A stretch of DNA of 64,000 nucleotides. Source: JAQBQB01 sp035469245. GTDB taxonomy: Bacteria; Gemmatimonadota; Gemmatimonadetes; Gemmatimonadales; Gemmatimonadaceae. This document shows, in pieces, positions 42,078 through 51,073 of this stretch. Positions within the stretch are counted from its first letter, which is position 1. Every line of letters starts with the position of its first letter. The translations under genes were made by a program, and so were the position numbers. The DNA lies in assembly GCA_035469245.1 (NCBI GenBank), contig DATISA010000213.1, positions 1 through 64,000 on the forward strand, read 5' to 3'. The notes under the pieces are model-generated. The model searched no databases. It saw nothing but the letters and a program-made list of their open reading frames with translations, and was not told the origin of the DNA.

Positions 42078-42106
42078 ACAAAAAGCGGAGCCACGAAGGC
42101 TCCGCT
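42078..42106 (-). terminator. Rho-independent terminator of the cupredoxin gene
   Basis: AGCGGAGCC and GGCTCCGCT (42084-42092, 42098-42106) form a nine-base stem, and TTTTGT follows on the minus strand. It lies 25 bases beyond the cupredoxin stop, inside a spurious N-terminal extension of the next gene. Confidence 0.85.
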
Positions 42107-42131
42107 CCAAATTCAAATCGCCGTGCCAGCC

Positions 42132-42635
42132 CTACTGCACCGTGACACTGCCCTTCATACCCATCGCGAGGTGAGGCGTGCAATGGAAGTCGTACTTTCC
42201 GGGCTTCACACCGCCAAACGAGATGACGTACTCCTCATTCGGGTTCATGAGCATGGGGCTCGAGAGCTCGGAGAGCTTGTTGTCCATATTGGCGTCGAGT
42301 TGCGCCTTGGAGTCCGGCGGCACGGCGGCCGGGTCGAACGACACGTTGTGTGGTCCACCGCTGACCATGACGAACTTCACGGCGTCGCCGGACTTGATCG
42401 TGATGTCCGCCGGCTCGAACCGATAACCTTTGTCGTCGCTGATCAGCTTGATTTCGTGCGTCGCGCCGGAGGCTGGGACCTTCGCGACGGCACCTGCCGC
42501 AGGGGCCGGAGCTGCCGCGGCCGGCGTCGCCGCCACTGCGGGCGCCGCGCTCGTGGTGTCCGGTGCTTTATTGTCGCCGCCGCCACAGGCTGCGACGGTA
42601 GCGCTCGCCAAGAGCGCCAATCCGAGGAACCGCAT
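42132..42635 (-). CDS. Plastocyanin/pseudoazurin-like cupredoxin lipoprotein
   Basis: A 167-residue exported protein: lipoprotein signal with Cys17 in VAACGGG, an alanine/proline linker, then a cupredoxin domain (about 70-167). Type 1 copper ligands are His in GGPHNVSF, and Cys, His and Met in DFHCTPHLAMGM, the plastocyanin/pseudoazurin order. It should carry electrons in the periplasm. GGAGG lies nine bases before the ATG, and a TGTGA-TCACA palindrome lies about 60 bases upstream, so regulation by a Crp-type protein is likely. The gene is monocistronic. Confidence 0.92.
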   Translation of the reverse strand: MRFLGLALLASATVAACGGGDNKAPDTTSAAPAVAATPAAAAPAPAAGAVAKVPASGATHEIKLISDDKGYRFEPADITIKSGDAVKFVMVSGGPHNVSFDPAAVPPDSKAQLDANMDNKLSELSSPMLMNPNEEYVISFGGVKPGKYDFHCTPHLAMGMKGSVTVQ

Positions 42636-42695
42636 TGCTTGGAGCCTCCAGTAGTTCCGAGCTAGTTGGGTTGCCTTGCTTACTTGCAGGGAGAA

Positions 42696-42711
42696 TGTGA
42701 AACTATTCACA
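42696..42711. promoter_or_regulatory. Crp-type operator upstream of the cupredoxin gene
   Basis: TGTGA-AACTAT-TCACA is a perfect inverted repeat with the six-base spacer of a Crp site. It lies 61 bases upstream of the cupredoxin ATG (42635). The rest of 42,636-42,820 holds no gene that I can see. Confidence 0.6.
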
Positions 42712-42820
42712 AAGTCGACCGGATGCAACGATCTACAACGAGCTCTGCAGTAATGACCCCGCCGTCGGTCACGGTGGCTGTGTACACGGCGACACCAGCG
42801 CCGGACAGGAAGTTTCCGAT

Positions 42821-44131
42821 TCAGAACTGGTCGATCAGAGCTCTCGACAAGGCGCCGGATTTGCCGAGATAGGCAAATCTGAAATCGCGCATGTACAGTC
42901 GTGCGACCCGCTGGATGTCCTCCGGCCGCACGCGGCGCAAATCATCAACGAATCGATTCGCTGCACGGTAGTCGCCGAGATAGATCTGCGCCCGGGCGAG
43001 GAAGGTCGCTTGGTCGCCATTGGTCTCGTTCTTCAGGAAATAGTCGGTGATGAACTGCTGCACCAACCGTTCGAGCCCGCGCGGATCGATCAGTTCGCCT
43101 TTGAGGCGATCGACCTCGATGCGCATCAACTGGAGCGTTTGGTTGGGATCGACGGTCGTGACGTACACACCGCCCGTCGCAATCGCTCGATCGAGAAATG
43201 GCGCGTCGACTTCATACGAGAGATTTCGACGCGATCGGATTTCCGTGAAGAACCGTCCGGACAGGATTGCCGTGGCAAGCCGAAGTGCCGGATAATCGGG
43301 GTCCCGAGCCGACGGGCCGGCATAGAGCCCCAGCAGATAGTTCGTTGGCAACTGGGCGTCCCGGACCACTAGCCCCCGCCCCAGCTTTGGCGGTTGCCGT
43401 GGCGGTGACCAGCTGTAGTTGCCGTGCGGCAACTGACCCAACGTTCCCCGCACCAATTGCTCGAGATTCGCGCGGTCGACATTCCCGACCACGACGAGCA
43501 GCATGCGCGAGGTCACCATTTGAGTTGCCTGGTAGCTTCGCAGCTGCCCCAAGGTGATCGATTGAAGCGTGGCTTCGTTCCCCTCAGGCGAGAATCCGTA
43601 GGGATGACCGATGAACGTCAGGCTGTCCGCGAGCTGATTCACGACGGGGTCCGGACTGTTCGCGGCGGCGCGCGCCGCCGTTAGCATCCGAGCGCGCACG
43701 AGTTCCACCTGGGTCGAATCGAGAGTCGGCGCAACGAGCCGGTCGGCGAATACCGCCCAGGTGGAATCGAACGTGGATCGGATCCCCGTAAAGCCGAACA
43801 CCGTCCAGTCTTCAGCCGGCGACATCGTCACAACGCTTCCGAGCCGCGCCATGGCTTGGCGTCCGAGGTCGCCGGGGAAGCGCTTGGTCCCGAACTCCGT
43901 CGCCCGCAGCAGCATCAGCTCGATTCCCTGCGTCGCCGGCGAGAGCTGCTGAGCGCCGCCAAGCAGATACACATTGGCAGCGACGACGTCATTCGACGTG
44001 TTACGTCGCAGAATCACTGTGAGCCCATTGACGTCGAAGGCGCTGGTCGCCGTGTCGCTCTGCGCCAGTGCGGGCGCGCCGAGCGCCGCCGAGAGGACGA
44101 GGACTGCTTTGAGAGACGCGCGGAGAGGCAT
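42821..44131 (-). CDS. M16 family peptidase subunit lacking the zinc motif
   Basis: A 436-residue exported protein (signal MPLRASLKAVLVLSAALGAPALAQ) with the two M16 half-domains. At the position of HxxEH it reads QGIELMLLRA, so it cannot bind zinc. A GRG-like R/Y segment (SRRNLSYEVDAPF) is retained near the C-terminus. It is the non-catalytic partner of the gene immediately before it, the usual PqqL/MPP arrangement. The ATG overlaps the partner stop (TGATG). Confidence 0.88.
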   Translation of the reverse strand: MPLRASLKAVLVLSAALGAPALAQSDTATSAFDVNGLTVILRRNTSNDVVAANVYLLGGAQQLSPATQGIELMLLRATEFGTKRFPGDLGRQAMARLGSVVTMSPAEDWTVFGFTGIRSTFDSTWAVFADRLVAPTLDSTQVELVRARMLTAARAAANSPDPVVNQLADSLTFIGHPYGFSPEGNEATLQSITLGQLRSYQATQMVTSRMLLVVVGNVDRANLEQLVRGTLGQLPHGNYSWSPPRQPPKLGRGLVVRDAQLPTNYLLGLYAGPSARDPDYPALRLATAILSGRFFTEIRSRRNLSYEVDAPFLDRAIATGGVYVTTVDPNQTLQLMRIEVDRLKGELIDPRGLERLVQQFITDYFLKNETNGDQATFLARAQIYLGDYRAANRFVDDLRRVRPEDIQRVARLYMRDFRFAYLGKSGALSRALIDQF

Positions 44132-45558
44132 CACGGCTGCACTCCCGTGTCACGCAAATTCGCGGGCGTAAGCTTCAGCATGGCCCGTGCTTCCGGCGAC
44201 AGCAGCACACCAATGACGTGCGGGTGTCCGACGATGTACTTGCTCGCGTACGCCCGGAGATTCTCGGGCGTCTGGCGAGCCATGGTATCCACGTAACCAT
44301 AGAAGTAGTCGAGACCTGTCACCGCCCACCAGAACCCGAGTTGGTGTGCGAATCCGGATGCCCGCTCGAGACTGAGCTCCGTGCCGACAATGCGATGCTG
44401 CTTCACGGCGTTTAGTTCGGCGCTCGTGAAGTACGTCGGATCGGCGAGCTTGCGAATCTCGTCGCGGAGCGCGGCGATTGCTTCACGCAAATGCTGCGGC
44501 GAGGTCTCGCCTTCGATCGTGATCGGCCCAACCTGGTTGAGCGTGTAGTAGTTCACCGTGACAGACTCGAACAGGCCGCCGTCGACGAGTCGTCGCTGAA
44601 ACCGGGAGCCGGGCTGGTTCAACACGTCCGAGAACACATCGGCTGCGTACGTGGCAGCCGGGTCGCCGCGCGCGCTCGGTCCCTGCCACTGCAGCATCAG
44701 GATCACGCTCCCGATCGGCTGCTCGGCAATGACGGCGGTATCGTGCGCGAGCGGTGGGATCCGCGGAATCGAGTCGACGGCAAACGGATCCGCAGCGCGC
44801 TGCCAGCCTCCGAAGATCGTGCGCGCCAAGGCGAACGCACGCTCAGGCGCGATGTCGCCGGTGACGATGATTGCCGTGTTGTTGGGGACGTAGTAGCGGT
44901 GCTGGATCGTCCGCATCTTGTCGGGCGTCGTCGACTCGATCACCGCGCGCTCGCCGAGCGGATTCTTACGGCTCCACGCGCTCGTCCACAGCGCCTTTCC
45001 CATGGCCTGCGAGAATCCGAATAGTGGGCTCGATTCGTTGCGGTCGTACTCCCCGATGACGACCTGCCGCTCGCGTTCGAGCTCTTCCTGAAGGAACAGT
45101 GGCGTCACGAGAGCCGCTTGCAGAAACCGCATTCCGCCTTCGATGCTGTCCGCCGGCAGCGTCAGATAGTAGTTGACGCGCTCTTCGCTCGTTGTGCCGT
45201 TGAACTCGGCTCCGAGCTCGGAAGCTCGAGCGACGAAGTCGTCCGGCTTTGGATACGCGGAGTTCGCCTTGAAGAACATGTGCTCGTACAGATGTGAAAG
45301 CCCGGAGTATTCCGGGCCCTGCGTGAACGAGCCGTTCTTCACGTCCGCTTCGATCGTCACCAGAGGGACGCCGTGATTGGGCACGACGATGACATCCAAT
45401 CCGTTCGGGAGCGTCGTCCGCTGGATGTGTCGCTCCAGTTCGGCTCGCTGCGCCGGCAACGATGACCAGAGTGGTCCGCAGAGTGATGCACTCAGCAGAG
45501 CCGTTATGAGCAGCGCGTGTGCGTGCCGACTCCGCCGTGGCGACAGGTGCCGATCCAT
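44131..45558 (-). CDS. M16 family zinc metallopeptidase, catalytic subunit
   Basis: The protein is 475 residues with a signal peptide. HLYEHMFFKANS holds the inverted zinc motif HxxEH with the downstream glutamate in EERVNYYLTL. It pairs with the following gene to form a clam-shell chamber that degrades peptides in the periplasm. Start: the ATG at 45558 has GTGAAAGAAACC just before it; an ATG at 45579 would overlap the murB start on the other strand. The two divergent starts lie only 19 bases apart. Confidence 0.9.
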   Translation of the reverse strand: MDRHLSPRRSRHAHALLITALLSASLCGPLWSSLPAQRAELERHIQRTTLPNGLDVIVVPNHGVPLVTIEADVKNGSFTQGPEYSGLSHLYEHMFFKANSAYPKPDDFVARASELGAEFNGTTSEERVNYYLTLPADSIEGGMRFLQAALVTPLFLQEELERERQVVIGEYDRNESSPLFGFSQAMGKALWTSAWSRKNPLGERAVIESTTPDKMRTIQHRYYVPNNTAIIVTGDIAPERAFALARTIFGGWQRAADPFAVDSIPRIPPLAHDTAVIAEQPIGSVILMLQWQGPSARGDPAATYAADVFSDVLNQPGSRFQRRLVDGGLFESVTVNYYTLNQVGPITIEGETSPQHLREAIAALRDEIRKLADPTYFTSAELNAVKQHRIVGTELSLERASGFAHQLGFWWAVTGLDYFYGYVDTMARQTPENLRAYASKYIVGHPHVIGVLLSPEARAMLKLTPANLRDTGVQP

Positions 45559-45577
45559 GGTTTCTTTCACGTCAATC

Positions 45578-46534
45578 ATGACCAGTGTCAATCCTTCGTC
45601 GCTTGACGAGTTATCCGCACGCCTCGATGCCTCGCACGTCCGACGCGACGAGCCGCTCGCGCCGTACACTACGTTCAGAATTGGCGGACCCGCGGACTTG
45701 TACTATGAGGCAACCTCCGCCGATGCATTGGCGAATGCGGTCCTCGCGGCTCGCGCGCTCGACGTACCCTACTTCGTCCTCGGGCTTGGTGCCAACATCC
45801 TCGTTGGCGACCGCGGCTTTCGCGGCTTGGTGATCCGAAACACCGCGCGCCGACACGAGTTCCGCGAGCAGGGCGAGCGATGCGATCTCTGGACCGAGAG
45901 CGGCGCAACGGTCAAGGAGCTCATTCAGGCAGCGGTCGCGCGCGGTTGGTCCGGCCTCGAGCACTACGTCGGCATTCCGAGCACGGTTGGCGGCGCCGTA
46001 TGGCAGAACCTGCACTTTCTGTCGCCGGCGCCGGCGCGTGACCGCACGATGTTCATCGCCGAGGTGTTCGAGTCCTGCGAGATCCTGTCGCAGGAGAACG
46101 AGCGCAAGGTCGTTGGTGCTGACTACGTGCACTTTGGGTACGATGACTCCGTCTTCCACCACCGACGAGACATCGTGCTCTCCGCGACGTTTCGGTTGAC
46201 GCGCAGCGACCCGGCCGTCCTGCACCGAATTCTCCAGGAAAACTTGAGCTGGCGCGGGGCGAAGCATCCGTGGCTCGATTGGCATCCGAGCGCGGGATCG
46301 ATCTTCAAGAAGATGGACGGTGTTGGTGCGGGTCGGCTCGTCGATCAGTGCGGACTGAAAGGCTTTCGCCTGGGCGGCGCGCAGATCTCCCACATTCACG
46401 CCAACATCATGGTCAACCTCGGTGGCGCGACCGCCAAAGACGTACGCGAATTGATCAACATCGCGCAAACGAAGGTCGAAAGGCAGTGTGGCGTGAGGCT
46501 CGAGCCGGAAATCGGCTTCATTGGAGAATTCTGA
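45578..46534 (+). CDS. murB: UDP-N-acetylenolpyruvoylglucosamine reductase
   Basis: A 318-residue FAD enzyme that reduces the enolpyruvyl group during UDP-MurNAc synthesis. FAD motifs YTTFRIGGPADL and GLGANILVGDRGF, the GIPSTVGGAVWQN segment, the catalytic Ser in SAGSIFKKM and Glu in EPEIGFIGEF are present. Its length is intermediate between type I and type II enzymes. The first 100 or so upstream codons in frame are not coding. It is divergent from the M16 pair, with the promoter region compressed into the neighbour's coding sequence. Confidence 0.94.
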   Translation: MTSVNPSSLDELSARLDASHVRRDEPLAPYTTFRIGGPADLYYEATSADALANAVLAARALDVPYFVLGLGANILVGDRGFRGLVIRNTARRHEFREQGERCDLWTESGATVKELIQAAVARGWSGLEHYVGIPSTVGGAVWQNLHFLSPAPARDRTMFIAEVFESCEILSQENERKVVGADYVHFGYDDSVFHHRRDIVLSATFRLTRSDPAVLHRILQENLSWRGAKHPWLDWHPSAGSIFKKMDGVGAGRLVDQCGLKGFRLGGAQISHIHANIMVNLGGATAKDVRELINIAQTKVERQCGVRLEPEIGFIGEF

Positions 46535-46559
46535 ATCAGCCCCCGTGCCGACCGGCGCG

Positions 46560-48701
46560 TTAAAACCGAACTCCGAATCCCGCCACTACGCGCCACGGCG
46601 CTGGATGATCGACCGGCCTCGCGACGCCGACATGGACGAGGTCCGCGAAAAAACTCAGGCCAATTCCGAAGGTCGATCTCACGTTTCCGGTAGGAACAGA
46701 AACGGGCACGCCATCTCGATCGACGCCAAGTTCACGAACTGCCTGCACGGCAGCCCGTGTCGACGCCCGGGTCCAACCGCCCTGAACGCTGGCCGCGATG
46801 CCGGGTGTGAGACCGGGGAGAAAGTAGTTCCGCCAAATGCGCACCGGCCGCTTCCAGATCGGAAAACGGTAGCTCGTGAACGCACGAAACAGAGCCGCCT
46901 GATCGCCGGCGAACGCTTTGTAATCGTAACCCGGGAGAAGGACTGTTCCGCCGAGCTCGAAGAGCTGTTGCGGCGGCAGCGTCTTCCCGAGCGCGACTCC
47001 GCCGTCCACATGCGCGCCGACGGACAGCGGCCCCCAATAGTGCCGACCCGAGAGACCGACCTCGATCCGCTCCCAGTCAAGGTCGCCACGGGCGGCCTCG
47101 TAGTGCGCGCGAGCACCAATGCCCGGTGACACGTAGTCTCCAGTCACGTTTGGGTGGAATTCGAAGTCCAGGGTGCCGAGCGTGTACCGCCCTTCGAGAA
47201 TCCCGCGGTTGGGACGAAACCGTTTACCCGCGGCAACGAGTCCGTGCTCGATGTGCGCGATTGCCGCGCGGTCGTCGCCCACTCCGAGCTGGGCCGTTAC
47301 GCGGCCCGCGTTGGGGGAGCCCAGGGCGCGGCTGATCGATGCCACCCCCGTCCTCCGATCGACGTAGTCGTAGTCGTCGACCGATGTCAGCAATGCGCTG
47401 AAGCCCGGGTCGTCATCGATCGGCAGCGTGAAGTCGTTCGTCGATGCCAACGCACGCTCTGCCCGAAGACTCGTCGTGACCAACGCGCGGGTGTACGAGG
47501 CGAATGCGCCGCCACGCGCACTCTTCTCGGAGAATGCCCACCCGCCAAACACCCCGCTGGACAATCCGGGTTGTGCAGATCGAAAATCGATCGTGGGCGC
47601 CAATCCGAGGTAGAGTCCCTCGATGCGATTGAATCGGAAAATTCTGCGGAGGCTGTTGGGGAACATGTTCACGCGCGGAGGCCCGGTGCTCCGCCATGGC
47701 GGCGGGGCCATGTCCGCAAAATCGTCGCTGTGCACGGCGCCGCTTTGCGTCCCGACCTCCTGCCGCCAATCGCCGAACCGGCTCACGCTGTCGCTCGGCG
47801 CCCAGGTGACGATCACGCGGAGAGGGTGGCTCGTGTCGGGACTGGCGATCGTGCTGTCGGTCACGACGGCGATGTCGCTGATCGTCGAAATGATCCGGAA
47901 TACCGCCCGCGTCTGGCCGAGCAACGGCACACTCGCCTGAAATTCCGTTCGCTGTCTGGTCGGGAGCCAGTACTTCCCAGCAATCTCCGAATTCACGAAC
48001 TCGACGTAGGCCGCGGATACGACCCCGGTCCATCGCAGGAAGCGGCTTCCCGAGCGCGCGTGGACACCCACGACCACGAGTTGGCCGCGCATGCGAACGA
48101 TCTGATGCCGCACGGCGTCTATTTCGATCTCGCCGTCGAAGGCACCGAGCGGCGTACGGCTGGTGAACTCGGGCCGCACGCGAATTCGGGCGATTGGAAT
48201 GCGGCGGTCGCCAATGCGCAGCACGGCGACCGTATCGCCGCCGGAATAGCGATAGAACGCCTCGCGATCGGCCGCGAACGGATGCACCGCAGTCAGTGTG
48301 TCGCGCCGATTCGGGCCCGCGATGTACGCTCCGAACAACAATCGTTCGCCGAACAAGGTTGGGACGGTCCAGCCGCGTACGATGCTCAGCGTCGAATATG
48401 GAACGCCCACGTTCTGCGCTCGATACCCGACAATGTGTAGGTCATAACGTTCGGAGCGCGTCCAGTGCGCGTCGCTTGCGAGTTGCTCCACTTCCGCGGC
48501 ATGCTCCCGGCCGAGCGTGTCGCGGAGAATGAGCGCCAGCTCGGTCTCGACGTGGCTCGTGTATTCCTGGAGCTCTCGGGGAGGCCGGCGATTCGCTTCA
48601 GCCGCCGCAGCGACCATGTCGCGGAGCGCGGCCGACGAATACACCGAGTCTGGCCGCTGCGCTGCGGCCGCGAGTTGCGCGCAAATCAGAAAGCCCAACA
48701 T
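46560..48701 (-). CDS. Large outer-membrane protein, DUF5686-like
   Basis: A 713-residue exported protein with a signal peptide (MLGFLICAQLAAAAQ). The N-terminal half is soluble and beta-rich; from about residue 360 repeated beta hairpins lead to a surface-antigen-like barrel ending VVAGFGVRF, a C-terminal Phe. It resembles DUF5686 and BamA-type families but has no POTRA pattern that I can see. Function unknown. It lies 24 bases downstream of the ABC-F gene on the same strand. Confidence 0.7.
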   Translation of the reverse strand: MLGFLICAQLAAAAQRPDSVYSSAALRDMVAAAAEANRRPPRELQEYTSHVETELALILRDTLGREHAAEVEQLASDAHWTRSERYDLHIVGYRAQNVGVPYSTLSIVRGWTVPTLFGERLLFGAYIAGPNRRDTLTAVHPFAADREAFYRYSGGDTVAVLRIGDRRIPIARIRVRPEFTSRTPLGAFDGEIEIDAVRHQIVRMRGQLVVVGVHARSGSRFLRWTGVVSAAYVEFVNSEIAGKYWLPTRQRTEFQASVPLLGQTRAVFRIISTISDIAVVTDSTIASPDTSHPLRVIVTWAPSDSVSRFGDWRQEVGTQSGAVHSDDFADMAPPPWRSTGPPRVNMFPNSLRRIFRFNRIEGLYLGLAPTIDFRSAQPGLSSGVFGGWAFSEKSARGGAFASYTRALVTTSLRAERALASTNDFTLPIDDDPGFSALLTSVDDYDYVDRRTGVASISRALGSPNAGRVTAQLGVGDDRAAIAHIEHGLVAAGKRFRPNRGILEGRYTLGTLDFEFHPNVTGDYVSPGIGARAHYEAARGDLDWERIEVGLSGRHYWGPLSVGAHVDGGVALGKTLPPQQLFELGGTVLLPGYDYKAFAGDQAALFRAFTSYRFPIWKRPVRIWRNYFLPGLTPGIAASVQGGWTRASTRAAVQAVRELGVDRDGVPVSVPTGNVRSTFGIGLSFFADLVHVGVARPVDHPAPWRVVAGFGVRF

Positions 48702-48725
48702 GCCGCGGCCGATGGCTTCGCCGGG

Positions 48726-50672
48726 CTAGGCGTGCGTCGCGACGAGGGTGCCAAGGGCATCGGTCGCCGCGGTCCACGCCTCGAGCTCGGAGTCGAGCCG
48801 ACGCTTCAGGTCTTCGAGCTCCCCACCAAGCCGACGCGCGTCGGCTACGCCGTCCGGGTGCATGTACAGCTCCGGATCTTGAAGTCGAGTCGTCAGCTCG
48901 GCGACCCGTTTTTCGAGCCGTTGCACATTCTCTTCGAGCTCGGCGACGCGCCTCTGGGCTTCGCGAATGGAGGCACGCGCTTCACGCGTCGCGTCATCGC
49001 GTCGCGCCGTCCGCTTGCGTTCCTGCACCCGGCGGAGCGCCTCGTCCTCGGCCGCCTGCACAGCGGCTGCGTGCGCGCGCTCGGCGGCGACGGTCTCCCA
49101 CTCGGCGAAATTGCCGTCGAAGTCGGTGATGTGCTGATCGTGGAGTACCCACACTCGCGTGGTGAGGGCGCGCAGCAGCGCGCGATCGTGACTCACGAGC
49201 AGGATGGTGCCGTCGTACTCCGCGAGCGCGTCTTCGAGCGCTTCGATCGATTCCACGTCGAGATGGTTTGTCGGCTCGTCGAGAATCAGCAGGTTCGCGC
49301 GGCTGAGCATCAACATCGCCAGAGCGACGCGGGCACGCTCGCCGCCTGAAAGCGTGTCGGCGCGCCGCTGCACCTCGTCGCCGGAAAACCCGAACCGGCC
49401 GAGGTGTCCTTGAACGAGCCGGCGGTCCCATGTCGGACGCAAATCGTTGATGACGTCGTAGATCGATTTGCCCATCGGCAGTTGCGTCAGATCCTGCCGG
49501 TAGTACCCGACGACGATCCCGCCGCCCAAGCGAAGTTCACCACTGGCAACCGGGTGCTCACCGAGCAGCGCGCGAATCAGGGTCGACTTACCCGCTCCGT
49601 TCGGACCGACCAGACCCAAGGTGTCGCCACGCATGAGTGTCCCGGTGAAATCCTGCACCAGGATCCTCTGACCGACCTTCAGGGTCGCATGCTCGGCTGT
49701 CGCGACGCGATCGCCTCCGCGTTCGCCGACGTCGAAGCGAAGGGCCATGGCGCCTGCGTCTTCGGCCGGGACACTCAACCGAGGCATGCGTTCGAGCCGT
49801 TTGCGTCTGCCCTTCGCCTGCTTGCTGTTCTGGCCCGCGATGTTGCGCGCAATATACGCTTCCTCACTCGCAATCTTGCGCTGTTGCTGGGCGAATTGGC
49901 GCTGTTGGGTGAGCCGCCGAAGTGACCGCTGCTCGATGAACGACATGTAGCCGCCAGCGTATGCCGAAGTTGTCGCATTTTCGAGATGGAGCACGTGGTC
50001 GACGACCGCCGAGAGAAACGCGCGATCGTGGCTGATGAGCAGGATCGTCGCCGGCGAGCTCGCGAGGTAGTCCTCCAGCCAACGAGTCGTTTCGAGATCG
50101 AGGTGGTTCGTCGGCTCGTCGAGCAGCAGCACATCCGCCGGGCTGACGAGCTGCCGGGCAAGGCCGAGCCGTCCGCGCTCGCCGCCGCTGAGTTGCTCGA
50201 CGCGCATGGTGCGTGCGTCTGCTGGATCGAAGCCGAGTCCGTGCAGGACTGCGTCGACCCGCGGCGCGATCGTGTAACCGCCTTCGTGCTCGAACCGCTC
50301 GAGGTCCTTGCCGTACCGATCGAGCGCCGCCTCGCTGGAGTCGTGTTCCAGTCGCGCCGCCTGCTCGACGAGCGATCGTTCCAGCGTCAACAGTTCCGCG
50401 AACGTTCCCGCCGCAGCCTCCCACACGGTCACCGCCCCGCCAAAGTCCCTGTGCTGTTCCAGAAGGGAAACCCGCAAGCCAGGCTGACGTGCAATCTGGC
50501 CGCGTGTCGGAGCCAGCTCACCGGTCAGAAGCCGGAATAGCGTCGTCTTGCCCGTTCCATTCCTTCCGACGATGCCCCATCGTTCGCCTGCGGCCACGGT
50601 AAAGGTCACGCGATCGAACAACGTGGACGCGCCGAACTCGACGGCGACGTCGGAGAACGCGAGTTGGGTCAC
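48726..50672 (-). CDS. ABC-F family ATPase (Uup/EttA-like)
   Basis: A 648-residue soluble protein with two ABC domains. First: GRNGTGKTTL, LSGGERGRLGLAR, LLLDEPTNHLD. Second: GPNGAGKSTL, LSGGERARVALAM, LILDEPTNHLD. A linker between them and a C-terminal coiled coil (about residues 545-640) match Uup. No membrane segment is present. ABC-F proteins act on the ribosome as translation factors or antibiotic protection. The GTG start overlaps the previous gene's stop (GTGA). Confidence 0.92.
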   Translation of the reverse strand: MTQLAFSDVAVEFGASTLFDRVTFTVAAGERWGIVGRNGTGKTTLFRLLTGELAPTRGQIARQPGLRVSLLEQHRDFGGAVTVWEAAAGTFAELLTLERSLVEQAARLEHDSSEAALDRYGKDLERFEHEGGYTIAPRVDAVLHGLGFDPADARTMRVEQLSGGERGRLGLARQLVSPADVLLLDEPTNHLDLETTRWLEDYLASSPATILLISHDRAFLSAVVDHVLHLENATTSAYAGGYMSFIEQRSLRRLTQQRQFAQQQRKIASEEAYIARNIAGQNSKQAKGRRKRLERMPRLSVPAEDAGAMALRFDVGERGGDRVATAEHATLKVGQRILVQDFTGTLMRGDTLGLVGPNGAGKSTLIRALLGEHPVASGELRLGGGIVVGYYRQDLTQLPMGKSIYDVINDLRPTWDRRLVQGHLGRFGFSGDEVQRRADTLSGGERARVALAMLMLSRANLLILDEPTNHLDVESIEALEDALAEYDGTILLVSHDRALLRALTTRVWVLHDQHITDFDGNFAEWETVAAERAHAAAVQAAEDEALRRVQERKRTARRDDATREARASIREAQRRVAELEENVQRLEKRVAELTTRLQDPELYMHPDGVADARRLGGELEDLKRRLDSELEAWTAATDALGTLVATHA

Positions 50673-51016
50673 TTTGCTATCCAGCTCTTCCAGTCGTGCT
50701 CCGCCTCGCCCACGGTCAGCAGGTTCCCGTTGCGGACCAATGGCATTCGGAGCAGCAATGGCTCGTCGACGAGCTTGTCGATCCATCGCTGTTCGGAAAG
50801 CTGCGCGTGCGCCAGGCCGAGCTCCGTGAACCGCCTGGAATGGCGGTCGAGAAGCCCCGCGATGCCGAATTTCTGCACGAATCGGCGGAGTTCGCCAAGC
50901 GATGCCGGCCGCTCCACCAGATCGACAAAATGCGTCTTGATCCGGCGTTCGGCGAAGAACCGCAGCGCTTTGCGTGTCTCGGCGCTCTTTCTCACTCCAA
51001 AAACCTGAACTTCCAT
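50669..51016 (-). CDS. ArsC/Spx-family protein without the catalytic cysteine
   Basis: A 115-residue thioredoxin-fold protein of the ArsC/Spx family: EVQVFGVRKSAETRKALRFF at the N-terminus and LLRMPLVRNGNLLTVG at the C-terminus match its ends. The redox cysteine normally in the first motif (...xCxxxRKA) is absent (SAETRKA), so it cannot be an arsenate reductase in the classic way. It is translationally coupled to the ABC-F gene. No Shine-Dalgarno is visible. Confidence 0.75.
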   Translation of the reverse strand: MEVQVFGVRKSAETRKALRFFAERRIKTHFVDLVERPASLGELRRFVQKFGIAGLLDRHSRRFTELGLAHAQLSEQRWIDKLVDEPLLLRMPLVRNGNLLTVGEAEHDWKSWIAK

Positions 51017-51073
51017 CGCTTGGGGTAAGCTGTTATTGATCGCGACCCTTGAACGGCCGAGAGAGCTGCCATC

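Noticed and set aside
47154..48440. A 428-codon open frame on the plus strand within the large outer-membrane gene
   Set aside because: Arg/His/Asp-rich composition typical of a shadow frame; the minus-strand protein has a signal peptide and C-terminal Phe.
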